The position numbers and the translations under genes are program-made. A model generated the notes under the pieces. That model was given only the letters and a program-made list of their open reading frames with translations, searched no databases and was not told the DNA's origin. From NCBI GenBank assembly GCA_032622095.1, contig CP136061.1, forward strand, positions 187,744,369 to 187,808,368: a stretch of 64,000 nt of DNA. Reading direction: 5' to 3'. Each line of letters starts with the position of its first letter. The first letter of the stretch is position 1. The DNA comes from Siphonodentalium dalli (lineage: Eukaryota; Mollusca; Scaphopoda; Gadilida; Siphonodentaliidae). This document shows positions 38,760-50,149 of this stretch, one piece after another.

Positions 38760-39551
38760 CACTCTCAAATAAAGCAATTGATTTAGGTACCCCATGGAAC
38801 CTAAAGCCGCGATAGTACCAGACAGTTTGGTACTATAAGCCTTTAGAGCCATTTTAGCGTTATAGAACCACATGAGTTGGTACTCCACAGAGTGCCAATC
38901 GTTGGCTCCATGCTGATTGGGTGAGACCGTGGGTGTGTCAATATCGAGTGCCGTGTGCAAACGATTAAATTAAAGTGAAAAATGGCCGCCCGTCGACTCG
39001 CGGTCGTAGATCTGTCGGGTTATTTCATTTAGCACTATGCAAGGGAGTCTTTGTGGTTTTGTATTTAATTGGATGTTTAAACGCGGCAGCATAATTTGGA
39101 ATCTAACATGTCACATTGTTAAATTTGCCGGTATCAGGGCTGTTTTGTTCTCTGGAGTATCAAATTGCTGGATCTATGCGTAGTACCTAAATACTTCAGA
39201 GTACCTGTCTTGATATTTTGGTACTTCAGATAATATATAGGGCGTATCATGAAAGCATCTATTTCTTGGCACCTCATATCGTGAGCGCCATGGCTTCGGT
39301 GACATAAATGCGGGGTGGGTATTATATGCACAATGCCCGGGTAGAACTTAAATAATTATTAGGTAATCCAGAGTACCAACAATTTGGTACTCTAGAGTAC
39401 CAAGAAGTTGGTACTCCAGAGTACCAAACATTTTGGTACTCTAGAGTACCTAAACTTTTGGTACTCCAGAGTACCAAAAAGTTGGTACTCCCCCTGGGAC
39501 AAAGCTTAGTACCTACATAGGTACTCTGAAGTACCTATATTTTTAAGAGTG
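38760..39551. mobile_element. Palindrome-rich non-autonomous element (GGTACTC family)
   Basis: The left end is CACTCTCAAATAAAG leading to TTTAGGTACC; the right end on the minus strand is CACTCTTAAAAATATAGGTAC. The right half holds alternating GGTACTC and GAGTACC motifs, including two perfect 16-bp palindromes GGTACTCTAGAGTACC at 39386-39401 and 39435-39450. The left half has sparser, diverged GGTACC and GGTTCC-like motifs. No coding frame. CACTCTTAAAAAT-type ends resemble ends of palindrome-rich hAT-like repeats in other animals; this assignment is from memory and tentative. Confidence 0.7.
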
Positions 39552-41178
39552 CACGATACGAATCTATTCGTTCTGTGTTTATTATATTTCCCGGTCTATA
39601 TATATCTTTGAGCTTATCAGGAAGCAAACTTACCCTAGCATTTATCATAGGCGCCATGCATGTACAGGCAATCAACATGTATTTATAGCCACTCCATGGA
39701 AAGGTGATTGATAGATATCAGCTACATGTAACCCACAGTCCACTTTTTTAAACATGGGAGCTGTCAAATGTGGTTGACATTATAAATAAATAGCTAGTTT
39801 TTGGACGCATGTTCAAGTCCCCGACTACTTCTACATAGAGCATTATTGTATTACAATTTATACCGTTTGTCCAGGATCCATGCCATAAGTTCGATATGTC
39901 CGTATTGGAACCCTCTTTTTCAATGGTATATAATATATAATGTGATATTTACGATGTTATCTGAAGTTTCACGAAATACGTGGACCTTTTATTTTTAATT
40001 GATAAAAATCGTTGTTATAGCTAGCAGAAGATTTATTTACTATCTATCGAAGTACATGTATCATGAACTTTTGCTCCAGAGATTGCAGTAATTGCGCCGG
40101 ACAAAGGATCTTCGCCAACTTTTTATCTCTCGCCCTCCATATGCTATCTATAATTAATAATAATTGCTGATGCGATACTTCTGATCTCTTCCGCCAATAT
40201 TAGATGCCCTATCAGAATAGTTGTATTTGTCGATCAAATCTCTGTCACAGATGTGGATATTTACTGTGGCATCAATTTGCCATCATTCTGTATTTCTTTG
40301 ATATTTCTAAGGTTTAGATAAATCTACAGCTACATTGTTGATACATTCGTCTCGTCCGGAACAGGGCTATTAATATAGCAATGCTATATATAGACTTATG
40401 TCTGAAATTTAGTAATATCACACCCAATATTATGATTCTTTGGCAAAATATCTGGAAATTGGCAATGAAAGATTGTCTTTTAGTTAAAATTAAAAGCCCA
40501 GCATTTGGTTAAAACAACAACATTTTCTGTATACGTTCACACGATTAAGATGTTCATATTGATGGAATTGAAATAATTGGAATATTATATATAAAGTCAC
40601 ATTACATCACAAGTTGAGCGGTCCTACCACTCTATTAAATGTATAAAATAAAGACCGTTCATTGATATCGTTATGTTGTTCCGCGCGTTACGCTGTAGTT
40701 GATGTATTTCAGATAATTAACACACTTCACAAAATAGTGATGTGATATCCTATTCGATAATTTGTTATTGGTTATTTTTATTTTTTATTTTTTATTTTGT
40801 TTTCCTTTGCATATAACGAAGAACGTAAGCTTGCGTGGTTACTCTTCGCACCTTGTTATAATAATGTTAGCGCTGTTAAAGCAAGGACAGCGGACCCAAA
40901 CCTACTTTAATGGTGACCAGAGTTACTATTAAAATTGAATTAAATTGAACTGAAAGGATCAGATCTAGTCAGCTCTATAGCACGGCCACACATTTTAACA
41001 GGTTTCGCATGGTAGCGTAAGAATCATGCAGATGAAGACTTGATCGTTCTTCGTATATATAAACCTATTGGCTTATAGTATTGGAATGTGATAACATTGT
41101 TGACGATGTATCAAACGGTTTCGACAAGTCGTGTGCCCATATATAGAAGTTGGAGATACCATTATTAATCACATTCTC
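39552..41178. other. No gene; AT-rich simple repeat near 40.78 kb
   Basis: A TTTTTATTTTTTATTTT stretch (about 40775-40800) could be the reversed A-rich tail of a minus-strand retroposon, but I could not find its body with confidence. No coding sequence is recognised. Confidence 0.4.
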
Positions 41179-42140
41179 TTTGCCAGTGATCGTGTTTTGG
41201 TATCGGAGTAACAACATGGTTTACAAAACTGTTTGAAAAAAAATCACAAATATGTAAGTCGATAGGCTAACAATTAATACGGAAAAGACAACGTATTTCA
41301 GAAAGGAAAAGTCAAAACGGTATCTCATTCAAAGAATATGCTTATCTGGGCATTACATTTTGTACAAATGGATCGTTTAAAAAGGAGCAAATTGATGCCC
41401 ATGCATAACAAAAAGCATGAAGGTAATGTATGCACTGGTTAAATCTCTTAAGACAAAATCATATATTCAATCAGCGTTCGGAACACGCTCTTCGATAAAC
41501 TCATCGAATCAATTGCACTATATATATGGATATGAAGTACATGAATCTAAACAACCTTGAAACCGTGCTCACATTAGATTTTGTAAATACGCGGTTGGAG
41601 TAAATTGTATGGCATCGAAGCACGCGGTGCGAGCAGAACTTGGTAGATATCCTATTGTGTGTGAAGCCATATCTCGTGCAGTTAATATGCAATAAAGTCA
41701 TCGGCCACAGATCGAGAATATGTTATTTACGAATCTGCTAATACCTTGAAATCAATTATAACAATTTGTGATAACTTGAAAATTTATCATGTATGCTGTT
41801 TCAGACGAGGTATATTCAACGACGAAAAACCATCAGGTAAAACAAGTGGCGAACTTATAGAACAGCGAAAATAAAAAACCTGATATAATCATAGTTAAAA
41901 AACCTGATATAATCATAGTTAAAAAACCTGATATAATCATAGTTAAAAAAAACCTGATATAATCATAGTTAAACAAAATTGCCGTTAGATTATCTTTCCC
42001 ACATCTTCGGATTAGCAACCGTGGTTTAGAAATTGAGAAAGTCATGCAGACACAAACAACATAAAGTGCGCGCTGGTGAGAGCATTTGCAAACAAATGTG
42101 GAATAGGTGGAGAAATCGAAGAACACTTCTATTCATCATG
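41179..42140 (+). pseudogene. LINE C: decayed reverse transcriptase C-terminal half
   Basis: Translating in shifting frames gives recognisable LINE fragments: FASDRVLVSE (RT catalytic block with YADD lost) near 41180, LTINTEKTTYF near 41270, EYAYLGITFCTNGSF near 41335, then a KHAVRAELGRYPIV-like block near 41618, typical of the C-terminal region of many animal LINE proteins. Frameshifts and stops separate the pieces, so it is dead. The 5' half, including the endonuclease, is absent. A 24-bp tandem repeat (41873-41971) sits inside it. The clade is not determined. Confidence 0.75.
41873..41971. repeat. 24-bp tandem repeat, four units
   Basis: AAAAAACCTGATATAATCAT followed by AGTT, four copies; the last has two extra A. 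It lies within the decayed LINE. Confidence 0.95.
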
Positions 42141-42495
42141 CTACTCCTCGTGTAAAACAACATACATGTACCAGAGCGTTTCTTTGTGGAAATAAACGAC
42201 AATATTCAGACCATTAATAATGTAGCTGACCACAGAAATCCTTAATCATCTTGAGAAATGTTGAATCCAAAACATGTAATATCATCTGTAACACGGACCA
42301 ACGCTTTCTACTTAAACGGTGTGAATCATTGAAAATTAATCTTTATGTTCAGTTTGGGCTCGTGAAAATAAGCACACAAGGGGCTTATTTTAATGATTTA
42401 AATATTTGCATTATTTAACTTCAATATATATATATATGGACCTAAAACTCAGTAGTTTTAAAATAGTCCAATATGGGACTATTTCCATACGAAAT

Positions 42496-42953
42496 GGAAT
42501 CAGGGAGCTAAATGTGTTATAGAGTCGGGGAGCGAGTACACCGTGGAACCCTAAAGGTGAAGGTAACTGAAGAATGACCTTCACCTGATACATGCGACAC
42601 GTTATTAAAGGATGACATCGCGTTTATTTGATTTGTACATAATATCTAAATAATTTAAACTGGTGAATGAATGGGGGAACGGATTTTTGTGAGCGGGAAA
42701 TGTATTTAACTAGCTGTTGTAGATCTGGGTTTTTCCAGATCAAATTTGGCTGTGAGATAGCCCTGTCGTACACTTGGGGATTTATTTTAAAAAGTAAACA
42801 CATGACCTATGATTTTTCTTGCATTTTCATGATCAACTGGTGTCAATCTAGCTGGGTAAACATCACTGGTATGGCCTGCAGGCTTCAATTCAGCGAATTT
42901 GGCCGAAACGTTAACACTGTCGCCTATGGGAAACCATTTAGTTCCGTGATTCC
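42496..42953 (+). repeat. 458-bp repeat, copy 1
   Basis: Begins GGAATCAGGGAG and ends CCGTGATTCC, so the ends form a short inverted repeat (GGAATCA/TGATTCC). It differs from copy 2 at about four positions. Two strong stems are visible: AGGTGAAGGT with ACCTTCACCT (about 42554-42586), and GATCTGG with CCAGATC around a T-rich loop (about 42722-42741). A 96-codon reading frame starting MNGGTDFCERE spans most of it, with no recognised domain. It may be a non-autonomous transposon; no target-site duplication is evident. Confidence 0.85.
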
Positions 42954-43704
42954 TATAAGACAAATTTGAATTTTACGAAATTTCACGTCTCACCATGATA
43001 AGTTGTTATTTCCATATTTTCTTATTTTCAAATGAAAATGACCACATTTTGGACAGATTTAAAGAAGAAACGCATGGATTCGCCTGTAGATAGTAAAGAA
43101 AGTGATAAATCTGGTAATTTTGCATGGATGTCAGGTACCATTAGGGGGTCAGGGGGTCTAAAGCCCCCCTCCCCACAATTTTGAGGAGTGTTAGCCCCCC
43201 CCCCCATTGGGAAAATGTGTCATTTGACCCAATTAAGCTTTTCCGGCACCCAGTAGCCTTATCTGGGACCGTAGCCCCACCCCAAGTCGGGGGGGGGGGG
43301 GGGGGGTCATGGCATCACCACTAGAGTTACTGTTGTGCAAAACTGTCATGGCAGCTTTGTTAAACAGACAGTATGCCCTGCCATCTGGTAAAATTTCATG
43401 CCTGAGGCTGTGTCTGATGTTGTATCATAATGTTTCGATATTTAAATTGACTTATGGTTGCTTTACATTGCTATTAAAATATTTTGTTTTGTTATTTTCT
43501 GTTAATTTTGGTAAATATTTATTATAAATTGCCAAATTTTGCATGAAAAGGGTTTAAAATTGGACAATATATCCCTCTCAAAATGTATATTAACATTTCC
43601 TCTTCAATTTAGTAATATTATGGTATATAAGGACATACTTCAGTTATACAAGATGCATTAGCTAGTAAAATTGAAAAAAAAGCTAAATTTTTTGGCTTTA
43701 TTTT
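42954..43704. other. No gene; C- and G-rich tracts
   Basis: Contains GCCCCCCTCCCC-type runs (about 43160-43205) and a G run of about 20 at 43286-43307. A 72-codon frame follows with no motif. Confidence 0.4.
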
Positions 43705-44241
43705 GAGGGGGGTCGAAAAAAAAATTCAGGCACGTATGGCATTTTTTCCCTTTCGATCATTTTTTGTACCCACCCACCCCCACGCCAAATTTTTTTCCGC
43801 TTTCGGCAGTTTTTTCCGACCATTTTTTGACACCCACCCCACCTTTTAACACTAAAACAGAGATTTGCGGGGGGGAATTCACTGTAAACAGCTGTATATG
43901 AATTTCTGTACATACTATTTATCATGGATGTTAACATGGACATGTAAATAGGAATGAGTCATTTTGAGGTCATTCGGCCAAAAAAACATGGCTGCCAGCG
44001 GCCATCTTGGATTTCAAAATTTGCAACAAAATACAACACGATAACTGCCTGCAGTCAGTTTACCAGTTAGAATTACATTATTTCTCTCATTCAAAGTGGT
44101 TTTGAAGCCCAACTCATTGCCAAAACACTAAAAAACAAGCAGGAATTTTTTTTTAGTTGCGGAAAAAATTGCTTGTTGGTGGCTTTGACCACCCACCCAC
44201 CCCGGCATACGTGCCCGAATTTTTTTTTCACCCCCCCCCCT
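43705..44241. mobile_element. Inverted-repeat element with G/C-tract ends
   Basis: The left end reads GAGGGGGGTCGAAAAAAAAA then TTCAGGCACGTATG; the right end on the minus strand reads CAGGGGGGGGGGTGAAAAAA then TTCGGGCACGTATG, giving about 35 bp of matching inverted end. Internally, CCCACCCACC and TTTTTTCCG motifs recur. It is about 535 bp and non-coding apart from spurious frames. Confidence 0.7.
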
Positions 44242-44385
44242 GGATTGACACTAATTTTCAGGATGCCTCATATTGGAAAAATAAACCACTACTGCTCGAT
44301 ATAATCCATTTTTGATTTCAGTAAGGTCTATATTTTGATAAAATACTATAAGAAACGCTGTTATTCACACATATACATATATATA

Positions 44386-44843
44386 GGAATCAGGGAGCTA
44401 AATGTGTTCTAGAGTCGGGGAGCGAGTACACCGTGGAACCCTAAAGGTGAAGGTAACTGAAGAATGACCTTCACCTGATACATGCGACACGTTATTAAAG
44501 GATGACATCGCGTTTATTTGATTTGTACATAATATCTAAATAAGTTAAACTGGTGAATGAATGGGGGAACGGATTTTTGTGAGCGGGAAATGTATTTAAC
44601 TAGCTGTTGTAGATCTGGGTTTTTCCAGATCAAATTTGGCTGTGAGATAGCCCTGTCGTACACTTGGGGATTTATTTTAAAAAGTAAACACATGACCTAT
44701 GATTTTTCTTGCATTTTCGTGATCAACTGGTGTCAATCTCGCTGGGTAAACATCACTGGTATGGCCTGCAGGCTTCAATTCAGCGAATTTGGCCGAAACG
44801 TTAACACTGTCGCCTATGGGAAACCATTTAGTTCCGTGATTCC
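44386..44843 (+). repeat. 458-bp repeat, copy 2
   Basis: Same ends, stems and frame as copy 1, 1890 bp downstream in direct orientation. Of the roughly four substitutions, two lie in the frame and both change the residue (M to V, S to R). The flanks differ from those of copy 1, so this looks like two insertions of one element, although duplication plus divergence of the flanks cannot be excluded. Confidence 0.85.
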
Positions 44844-44904
44844 AAATAAGCCCATGGATATTGGCATTATCTACCTTCTTTTCATCGACACGACTTACCA
44901 GATT

Positions 44905-45070
44905 CACGCTCTTCGTATCGTGTTTTCACTGCGGCCCGCGCCATTCAACGGAATAACGGGTATACACTCACTATTGTCTTATTTCGGAATCAAATCAGTC
45001 CATTAGGAACCTATACATGTGAATATTCAGGTCCAATATCAACACATTTGCACGGGGATATGTTGTTATG
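44905..45070 (+). repeat. GCGGGCC family copy
   Basis: CGCTCTTCGTATCGTGTTTT, CACTGCGGCCCGCGCCATTC, TTCGGAATCAAATCAGTCC and TTGCACGGGGATATGTTG match the copy at about 1.39-1.53 kb in different order. Non-coding. Confidence 0.65.
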
Positions 45071-45424
45071 TTACTATATCTATAATCACATTTTATTTTA
45101 TTTATGTAATTGTATTAACATCCGCCTCGAGTGGGCTAATCTGGCAAATAAATTGATCTAGGCTGATCTCAAAAAACAAATTATTATTAGATTAAATTTT
45201 TGGCTTGAATGTTATATATATGTATTCTTTCATTGTCCTCCGTATTATGGAATCAGTATATATATGTATAAAAACTATAAATACTGACGTCTCAAGTTCT
45301 CAACACATGCATATAGTACACACAATTGATATAATATTTTACAACATATCGCACAAAGATGCATATAATCGACATATAATGTGAAATAGGTACATAATGT
45401 AATTATTTAATTCTGAAATAAGGA

Positions 45425-45665
45425 GATAATGGACACATACCCGTTATTTCGTTTTATGGCGCGAGCCACAGTGAAAACACATATTAAATAGCGTACACCT
45501 GAAAAGTCGTGAGTTGGCTTACTTGTGTCATTTTCCGCACATAATCTGCTTAGAATGGTCTCATTATGAGTCGATAAATGTGACTAAAATACTCTCATTT
45601 CCAGCACATTATCGACTCAAATTGAGACGATTTGAAGCGGATTATCGACCCAAACTAAGTTGTAT
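45425..45665 (-). repeat. GCGGGCC family copy with internal hairpin
   Basis: Carries GGCGCGAGCCACAGTGAAAA, GTCGTGAGTTGGC and GTGTCATTTTCCGCACATAA, then a foldback (ATAATCTGCTTAGAATGG... and ...AAGCGGATTAT) containing AGTCGATAA/TTATCGACT. The same series appears in inverted orientation at 63.34-63.53 kb. Confidence 0.7.
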
Positions 45666-46899
45666 TATAAACATATAATGAGCGGGTTTCGGGAGAACAC
45701 GCTGCTTACAAACATTGAATCATGAACACTGAGCTGATGATGGGACACGTATATGAATGGTATCAAAATATAATTAATCTAATCTAACTTGTAATGTAAT
45801 TATCGATACAAGAGTATAACGTGAGATTCACTGTACTTTTGCGATTGTCGTTATTATCTAATATTATAATACTTGCCTGCTGGTGCAATTATGGTCACTC
45901 AATGTTATCTGTTTGTTGTATTGCTGATAACGAACACTGAATTTTGTTGACCTGGTTAGATCATGTATATTGTGATTCTAAGGATATTTGAAGTTGCATC
46001 GTCTTTATTTGGATTAAATTCCTATTTTCGAGGTTCAAATGTGGTCTTAATTTTACATATAGAACAGTTTAAGGAATATTCATGGGTTTATGGAATATTG
46101 TTTTTTTAAATAGTGTGGAAAATTAATTTGGGACTTCAAGGTTATCAGCAGCTTTAATTCTTTCACCTTAGTGTCTTTACTATACCTAAGAAAATCCTAC
46201 AACTGCATGCTGCATTTATTTAAGCCCCGAACGTGACTACAGTACGCCACAAATGAGATTTAGGCTTGAATACTATAAATAGCTCTGAAGATTAAGTAAT
46301 ATGTGTGTATTTGTTTTTCTGAGATTAAAAAAACCTTTTATAAGAATGTGGCGTTTGAATGTGAATGAGACGATAGCACAATAAGCACACAAGGCATGGG
46401 CTATATTGAACAAATTCTCACGACAAATTAATCTTACAGAACGTGAACTTTATGGGCAGAGAATATCATCTAATTAAAGACGCCGTTGGTGGTGATATAA
46501 CTACGCAATTCCAGTTAGCTCGGTGTCATTTTCCGTCGAACCTCGGCAAAAAAATTATTTTGTAATCGGAAACTGTTTTGTCAACCTTGGAAATGTCAAA
46601 ACACTAGAAAAGAAGTTCCGTACAATAACTTGACACTCATGAAAAAAATCTCGACGATGTAGTCTATAATTTCACAATAATGCGAATAAAGAAACACTTT
46701 AGTAGCTCACATAATTCTCTTGTCGCCCTTGAATAGAATTAGTGGAACTCGAAGCCTCTCTGTGTGTGATGGGATTTGTCTAATGAAACGTGGAGCTGTT
46801 CATTTTGCCTCAAAAACGCTTGCTCAGTTTGATGTCTCATTAGTGATGTTTTTGCTTCACGCTCTTTAATGTATAACAATAGAATTAAATCGCCCCGTT
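45666..46899. other. No recognised gene
   Basis: AT-rich; the only frame of note is a 62-codon minus-strand one without a motif. The lower part may include the body of the minus-strand SINE that follows. Confidence 0.4.
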
Positions 46900-46904
46900 C
46901 TACA

Positions 46905-46976
46905 TCACTAGTCGCCGATTCGAACACCTGGTTTCTGAAGGGTCTGAAATGAACCTACTGAGCTACCCATTGTCCG
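46905..46976 (-). mobile_element. tRNA-derived SINE head
   Basis: On the minus strand 46965-46954 is TAGCTCAGTAGG, a full A-box match, and 46927-46917 reads GTGTTCGAATC, a near-full B box. The start GGACAATGGGTAGCTCAGT is tRNA-like, but the T stem and acceptor are imperfect. SINE head is the best reading; the tail was not delimited. Confidence 0.65.
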
Positions 46977-47379
46977 TAATGTTATTGCATGCTCAAATGA
47001 TTCCTGATATTCTGCTTTATTATTATTATACAGGACCCGTTAAAAGGCCAGTATCTGTTCCAGGAATTATTGGGCGTTAAATTGCTATTTTTATTGACAA
47101 CGTTATTGCAATATTATGTCTTCGTAAAGACGATAAGGAGATCAACGTCGATAGTTTTCGATTACAGAAAACGTATGTTGAGGCAAATGTCATTTTACCG
47201 GGCTCCCACCTTGTCGCCCGCAAACGATTACAGATTCTTTATTGACACTATATACATGGACATATTCATATTTAAAATACAGCATGACAATAAAAAAAAT
47301 ATTGTCCTGGTATTTTCGGGAGGGGGACTTTCGCTCGCAACTCACACACGCCTTACACACGTTCAAAATCGAAGACACC

Positions 47380-47912
47380 TCATGCGTGTTTTTGATTACA
47401 CAGACTATGTTTATGACTGGAATGTATAGAGAGGTCTAGCTTGTGTTTATCCAGCCATTTTTGTGTGTCATTTATGAATAGTTTTACGGCAGAGCATTCA
47501 TAGAATATGTGGGCAATGTTCTCAGGTAATTTACACCGGTTACAGTAATCGTCTACAGATATTTTCATAAGAAATAGCAACCTTTTGGTTCCCAAAATAC
47601 GTGTATTTATCCGACATTTAAACCATTGTAATCTAGAGTCTCGCAGATAATTGAATGGCGATGACAATATATGAGACCATGAACTTGTGGTTATATTAGG
47701 TCCCAGATCTCTTTTCCATTTTGATGAACACAGTGGGAATTGACCAGTGTCTGAGATAAGAAGGTTGTAAAAATCCTTGCATCCATGTTTACTTTTTGTT
47801 AGCAGGTGAATATTGTTTGGAATGAAGGGGGTCTCAGTCATAGTGAGATCTTTTTTCGTCTGCTTTGATAAAACGCGGAGCTGCGTATTGACGTATTTGA
47901 TTTATTTTGATG
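47380..47912 (-). pseudogene. LINE D: C-terminal fragment of an L1/Tx1-type ORF2
   Basis: The minus-strand frame is open for about 175 codons upstream of the stop at 47380; the first ATG is at 47841, but homology-like sequence (IKYVNTQLRVLSKQ) extends before it. The block KWKRDLGPNI (residues 41-50 from that ATG), LQWFKCRINTRILGTKRLL (71-89) and a zinc-binding C-X2-C-X7-H-X4-C motif with C100, C103, H111 and C116 match the RT-associated zinc-binding C-terminal region of L1/Tx1-type LINEs. The RT and endonuclease are missing, so this is a short truncated insertion. The remaining frame has no internal stop. Confidence 0.8.
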
Positions 47913-48725
47913 ATTTGTTTAGTGGAACCGTATAACACCAGGACAAAATTATAGATATCTTGGTTGCATTAAACTTTCCGGAATGAACAGAGGCTGTCGA
48001 AGTGAAGTTTTATCGCAAGAGGAACTTTGATTACAATATAGCCAGTTATCGTATGATTATCAACATGCACATATCAGTGAAAATCAAGCCACGTAGACAT
48101 AATTCCTTTTTTTAGGCACATATAGCGTGAAAGGCATTTTGAAGACGAAACACTGAGTGTACGTTATACATGTGTTATTATTCAATAAAGTAGCTGAGAA
48201 AATATATCCCGATAGTTGTTGATCATTTGGAGTATTTAGCCTCACAATTACAACGTATGCATGTGCCGGATCTATTTCAAGGCAATCGCGGATTTTACGG
48301 TTCTATTAAACATGCTATTATTCTAATGATTCCTGTACTTTTGACAGCTATGTGCCGAATATAGTGTTGTGTGTCAAATGTTTTAAACCCGATATTGACT
48401 TTAGCGTATGCCATTTACATAATCCATCAGGTATGTTAAGAAATAAGAGTATACATATCTAGTAACACGAGATTAAGTGACATTAGCTTCACTTCGATTG
48501 GTAGAGACCAATATTGAAACTCCCTATAGGAAAATAATCATTCCCGCCCATATAATTGATCAATGAAAATCTATATAAATCTACTTTCATGAGATTATGA
48601 GATTTCATTTTAATTTATACAGGTCCGTTGTTGAAAGTTTCAGGTGGGATATCGATGCCAGCGCCAACCAAAATATCATCGAGTGAAATGTTAACTGACT
48701 CGTATATGCTTATAGCTGCCTAATT
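47913..48725. other. No recognised feature
   Basis: AT-rich sequence without a frame of 60 codons. Confidence 0.45.
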
Positions 48726-49308
48726 ATACCCCCCGCAACGAGTTGTGGGGGGATACTGGTATCAGCTTGTCCGCCCGTCTGTCCGTCCGTCCGTCTGTCC
48801 GTCCATGGACACAATTTTGTCCAGCATTTTTCTCAGTCGTTTTATGATCATTTTCCGTGAAACTTGGCACAGACATCAACCACCATGGGAACCTGTGCAC
48901 CTGCGATTATGACGTCTGTCTGACATTTTTTGGTGGAGTTATCCCCCTTTTTCGACTTAGAATTTTTTTTTGCAACATGCATAATTTTGTCCGAGCTTTT
49001 ATTCCTACAGTTTTGGGTCAATTTTTTTTAACTTGGCACAGATATTTAGTACCATGGGAACCTGTGCACCTGCGTTTATGACGTCTGTCCGACATTTTTT
49101 GGTGGAGTTATCCCCCTTTTTAGACTTATAATTTATTTCGCAACATGCATAATTTTTTCCGAGTTTTATTCAGTCCATAAATTTAGGATTAGAGTTAGGG
49201 GTTAGGGTTAGGGGGTTTAGGGTTAGGGTTACCTGTTGACATAATTTCAGTGCCAAATATATGGTAATGGCTACTTCATTCGAATAACATTTTGAATACG
49301 GGGGGTAT
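48726..49308. mobile_element. CCCCCCG-ended dispersed element with 169-bp modules
   Basis: The ends are ATACCCCCCG (48726-48735) and CGGGGGGTAT (49299-49308), a 10-bp perfect inverted repeat. Next to the left end CCCCCCGCAA pairs with TTGTGGGGGG as a hairpin. A run of TGTCCGTCCG-type pentamers follows, then two modules 169 bp apart that share CTTGGCACAGA, ACCATGGGAACCTGTGCACC and TTTTTTGGTGGAGTTATCCC. I recall similar sequence as abundant in marine invertebrate genomes. Non-coding. Confidence 0.7.
49183..49232 (+). repeat. Interstitial TTAGGG repeats
   Basis: Imperfect TTAGGG units (GTTAGGGTTAGGGGGTTTAG and GGTTAGGGTTA), about seven in all, lie in the right part of the CCCCCCG element. They match the animal telomere hexamer. 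Confidence 0.9.
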
Positions 49309-50145
49309 TACTTGGTTCCATCTGGGACAAGCCCATCTCTAGTTTATAGATGATACATTCTTAACTAATTTGCACAATTAAGCCACACATAGAGTTGAAA
49401 GGAACTTATTCACAAACTATATATACACGAACCGAAAGTTCAAGTGAACGCTAAATCGACTTACATTATCGTTCATATACTGCTTCTAGGTGCAATAAGA
49501 AATAGTTGTCAAAGCGACATTATAACATGTGTTTTGGAAATTAGTTTATTAGAAACAAATATATGTATATAATATGAATGCAGGGGTCTCCGATGGCTCA
49601 GCAAGTAAGGTGCAACAGACTACCATAAGCGGTCCAGAAGTGTGTGTCCAACTTCCAAGTAAAGACAGAGTATATATACTTAATGAATCTGACCAGGGTT
49701 GTCAGTTGTTAACTAGTATTCTGATGTTTGTATTTGAAGTAGTGTTATATGACATTCCATTCTTTTCCACACCAATAAAACTAACATCGGTAATGATTCG
49801 TTATATATGCTTTGTAGCAGAATAAACGACAAAATTAATCAACAAACCAGAATAAACGGGTTTTATGAATCTGTTGTATCTTTCGTTTTGAGTGGACCAT
49901 AATCACACGAATGACCCGTCTATGTTCTACTATATCTAGACTTGTAAATATGACTATATAAATACATATAAATGTTAATATCAAACATTTAAAAATACAT
50001 TTGAGGAGCACAAAATGTTATTAAATGTTGGACTAACTATCATTGCTCTCTGCATGTATATATTCTAATAATCACTTAGCCTAATAATTGCGACTTCCTC
50101 AACTGTTAAGACAAACCAAAACACAAGAAAGCGAGTAGAATATAT
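49309..50145. other. No recognised gene
   Basis: An 83-codon frame (49574-49825) shows no domain. A GATGGCTCAGCAAGTAAGG string near 49593 resembles an A box but no B box follows. Confidence 0.4.
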
Positions 50146-50149
50146 CGTG

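Noticed and set aside
40775-40940. Minus-strand retroposon with an A-rich tail
   Set aside because: The TTTTTATTTTTTATTT run fits a reversed tail, but no body, pol III box or coding sequence could be recognised.
42496-44843. Direct 458-bp repeats read as LTRs of a retrotransposon
   Set aside because: The 1.4 kb between them has no gag, pol or primer-binding-site signal and contains a different inverted-repeat element; ends are GGAATCA/TGATTCC, not TG/CA.
47070-47429. 119-codon plus-strand frame
   Set aside because: Its end overlaps the antisense of the LINE D fragment and it has no motif of its own.
49580-49655. Possible tRNA or SINE head (GATGGCTCAGCAAGTAAGG)
   Set aside because: A weak A-box likeness without a B box at the expected distance.
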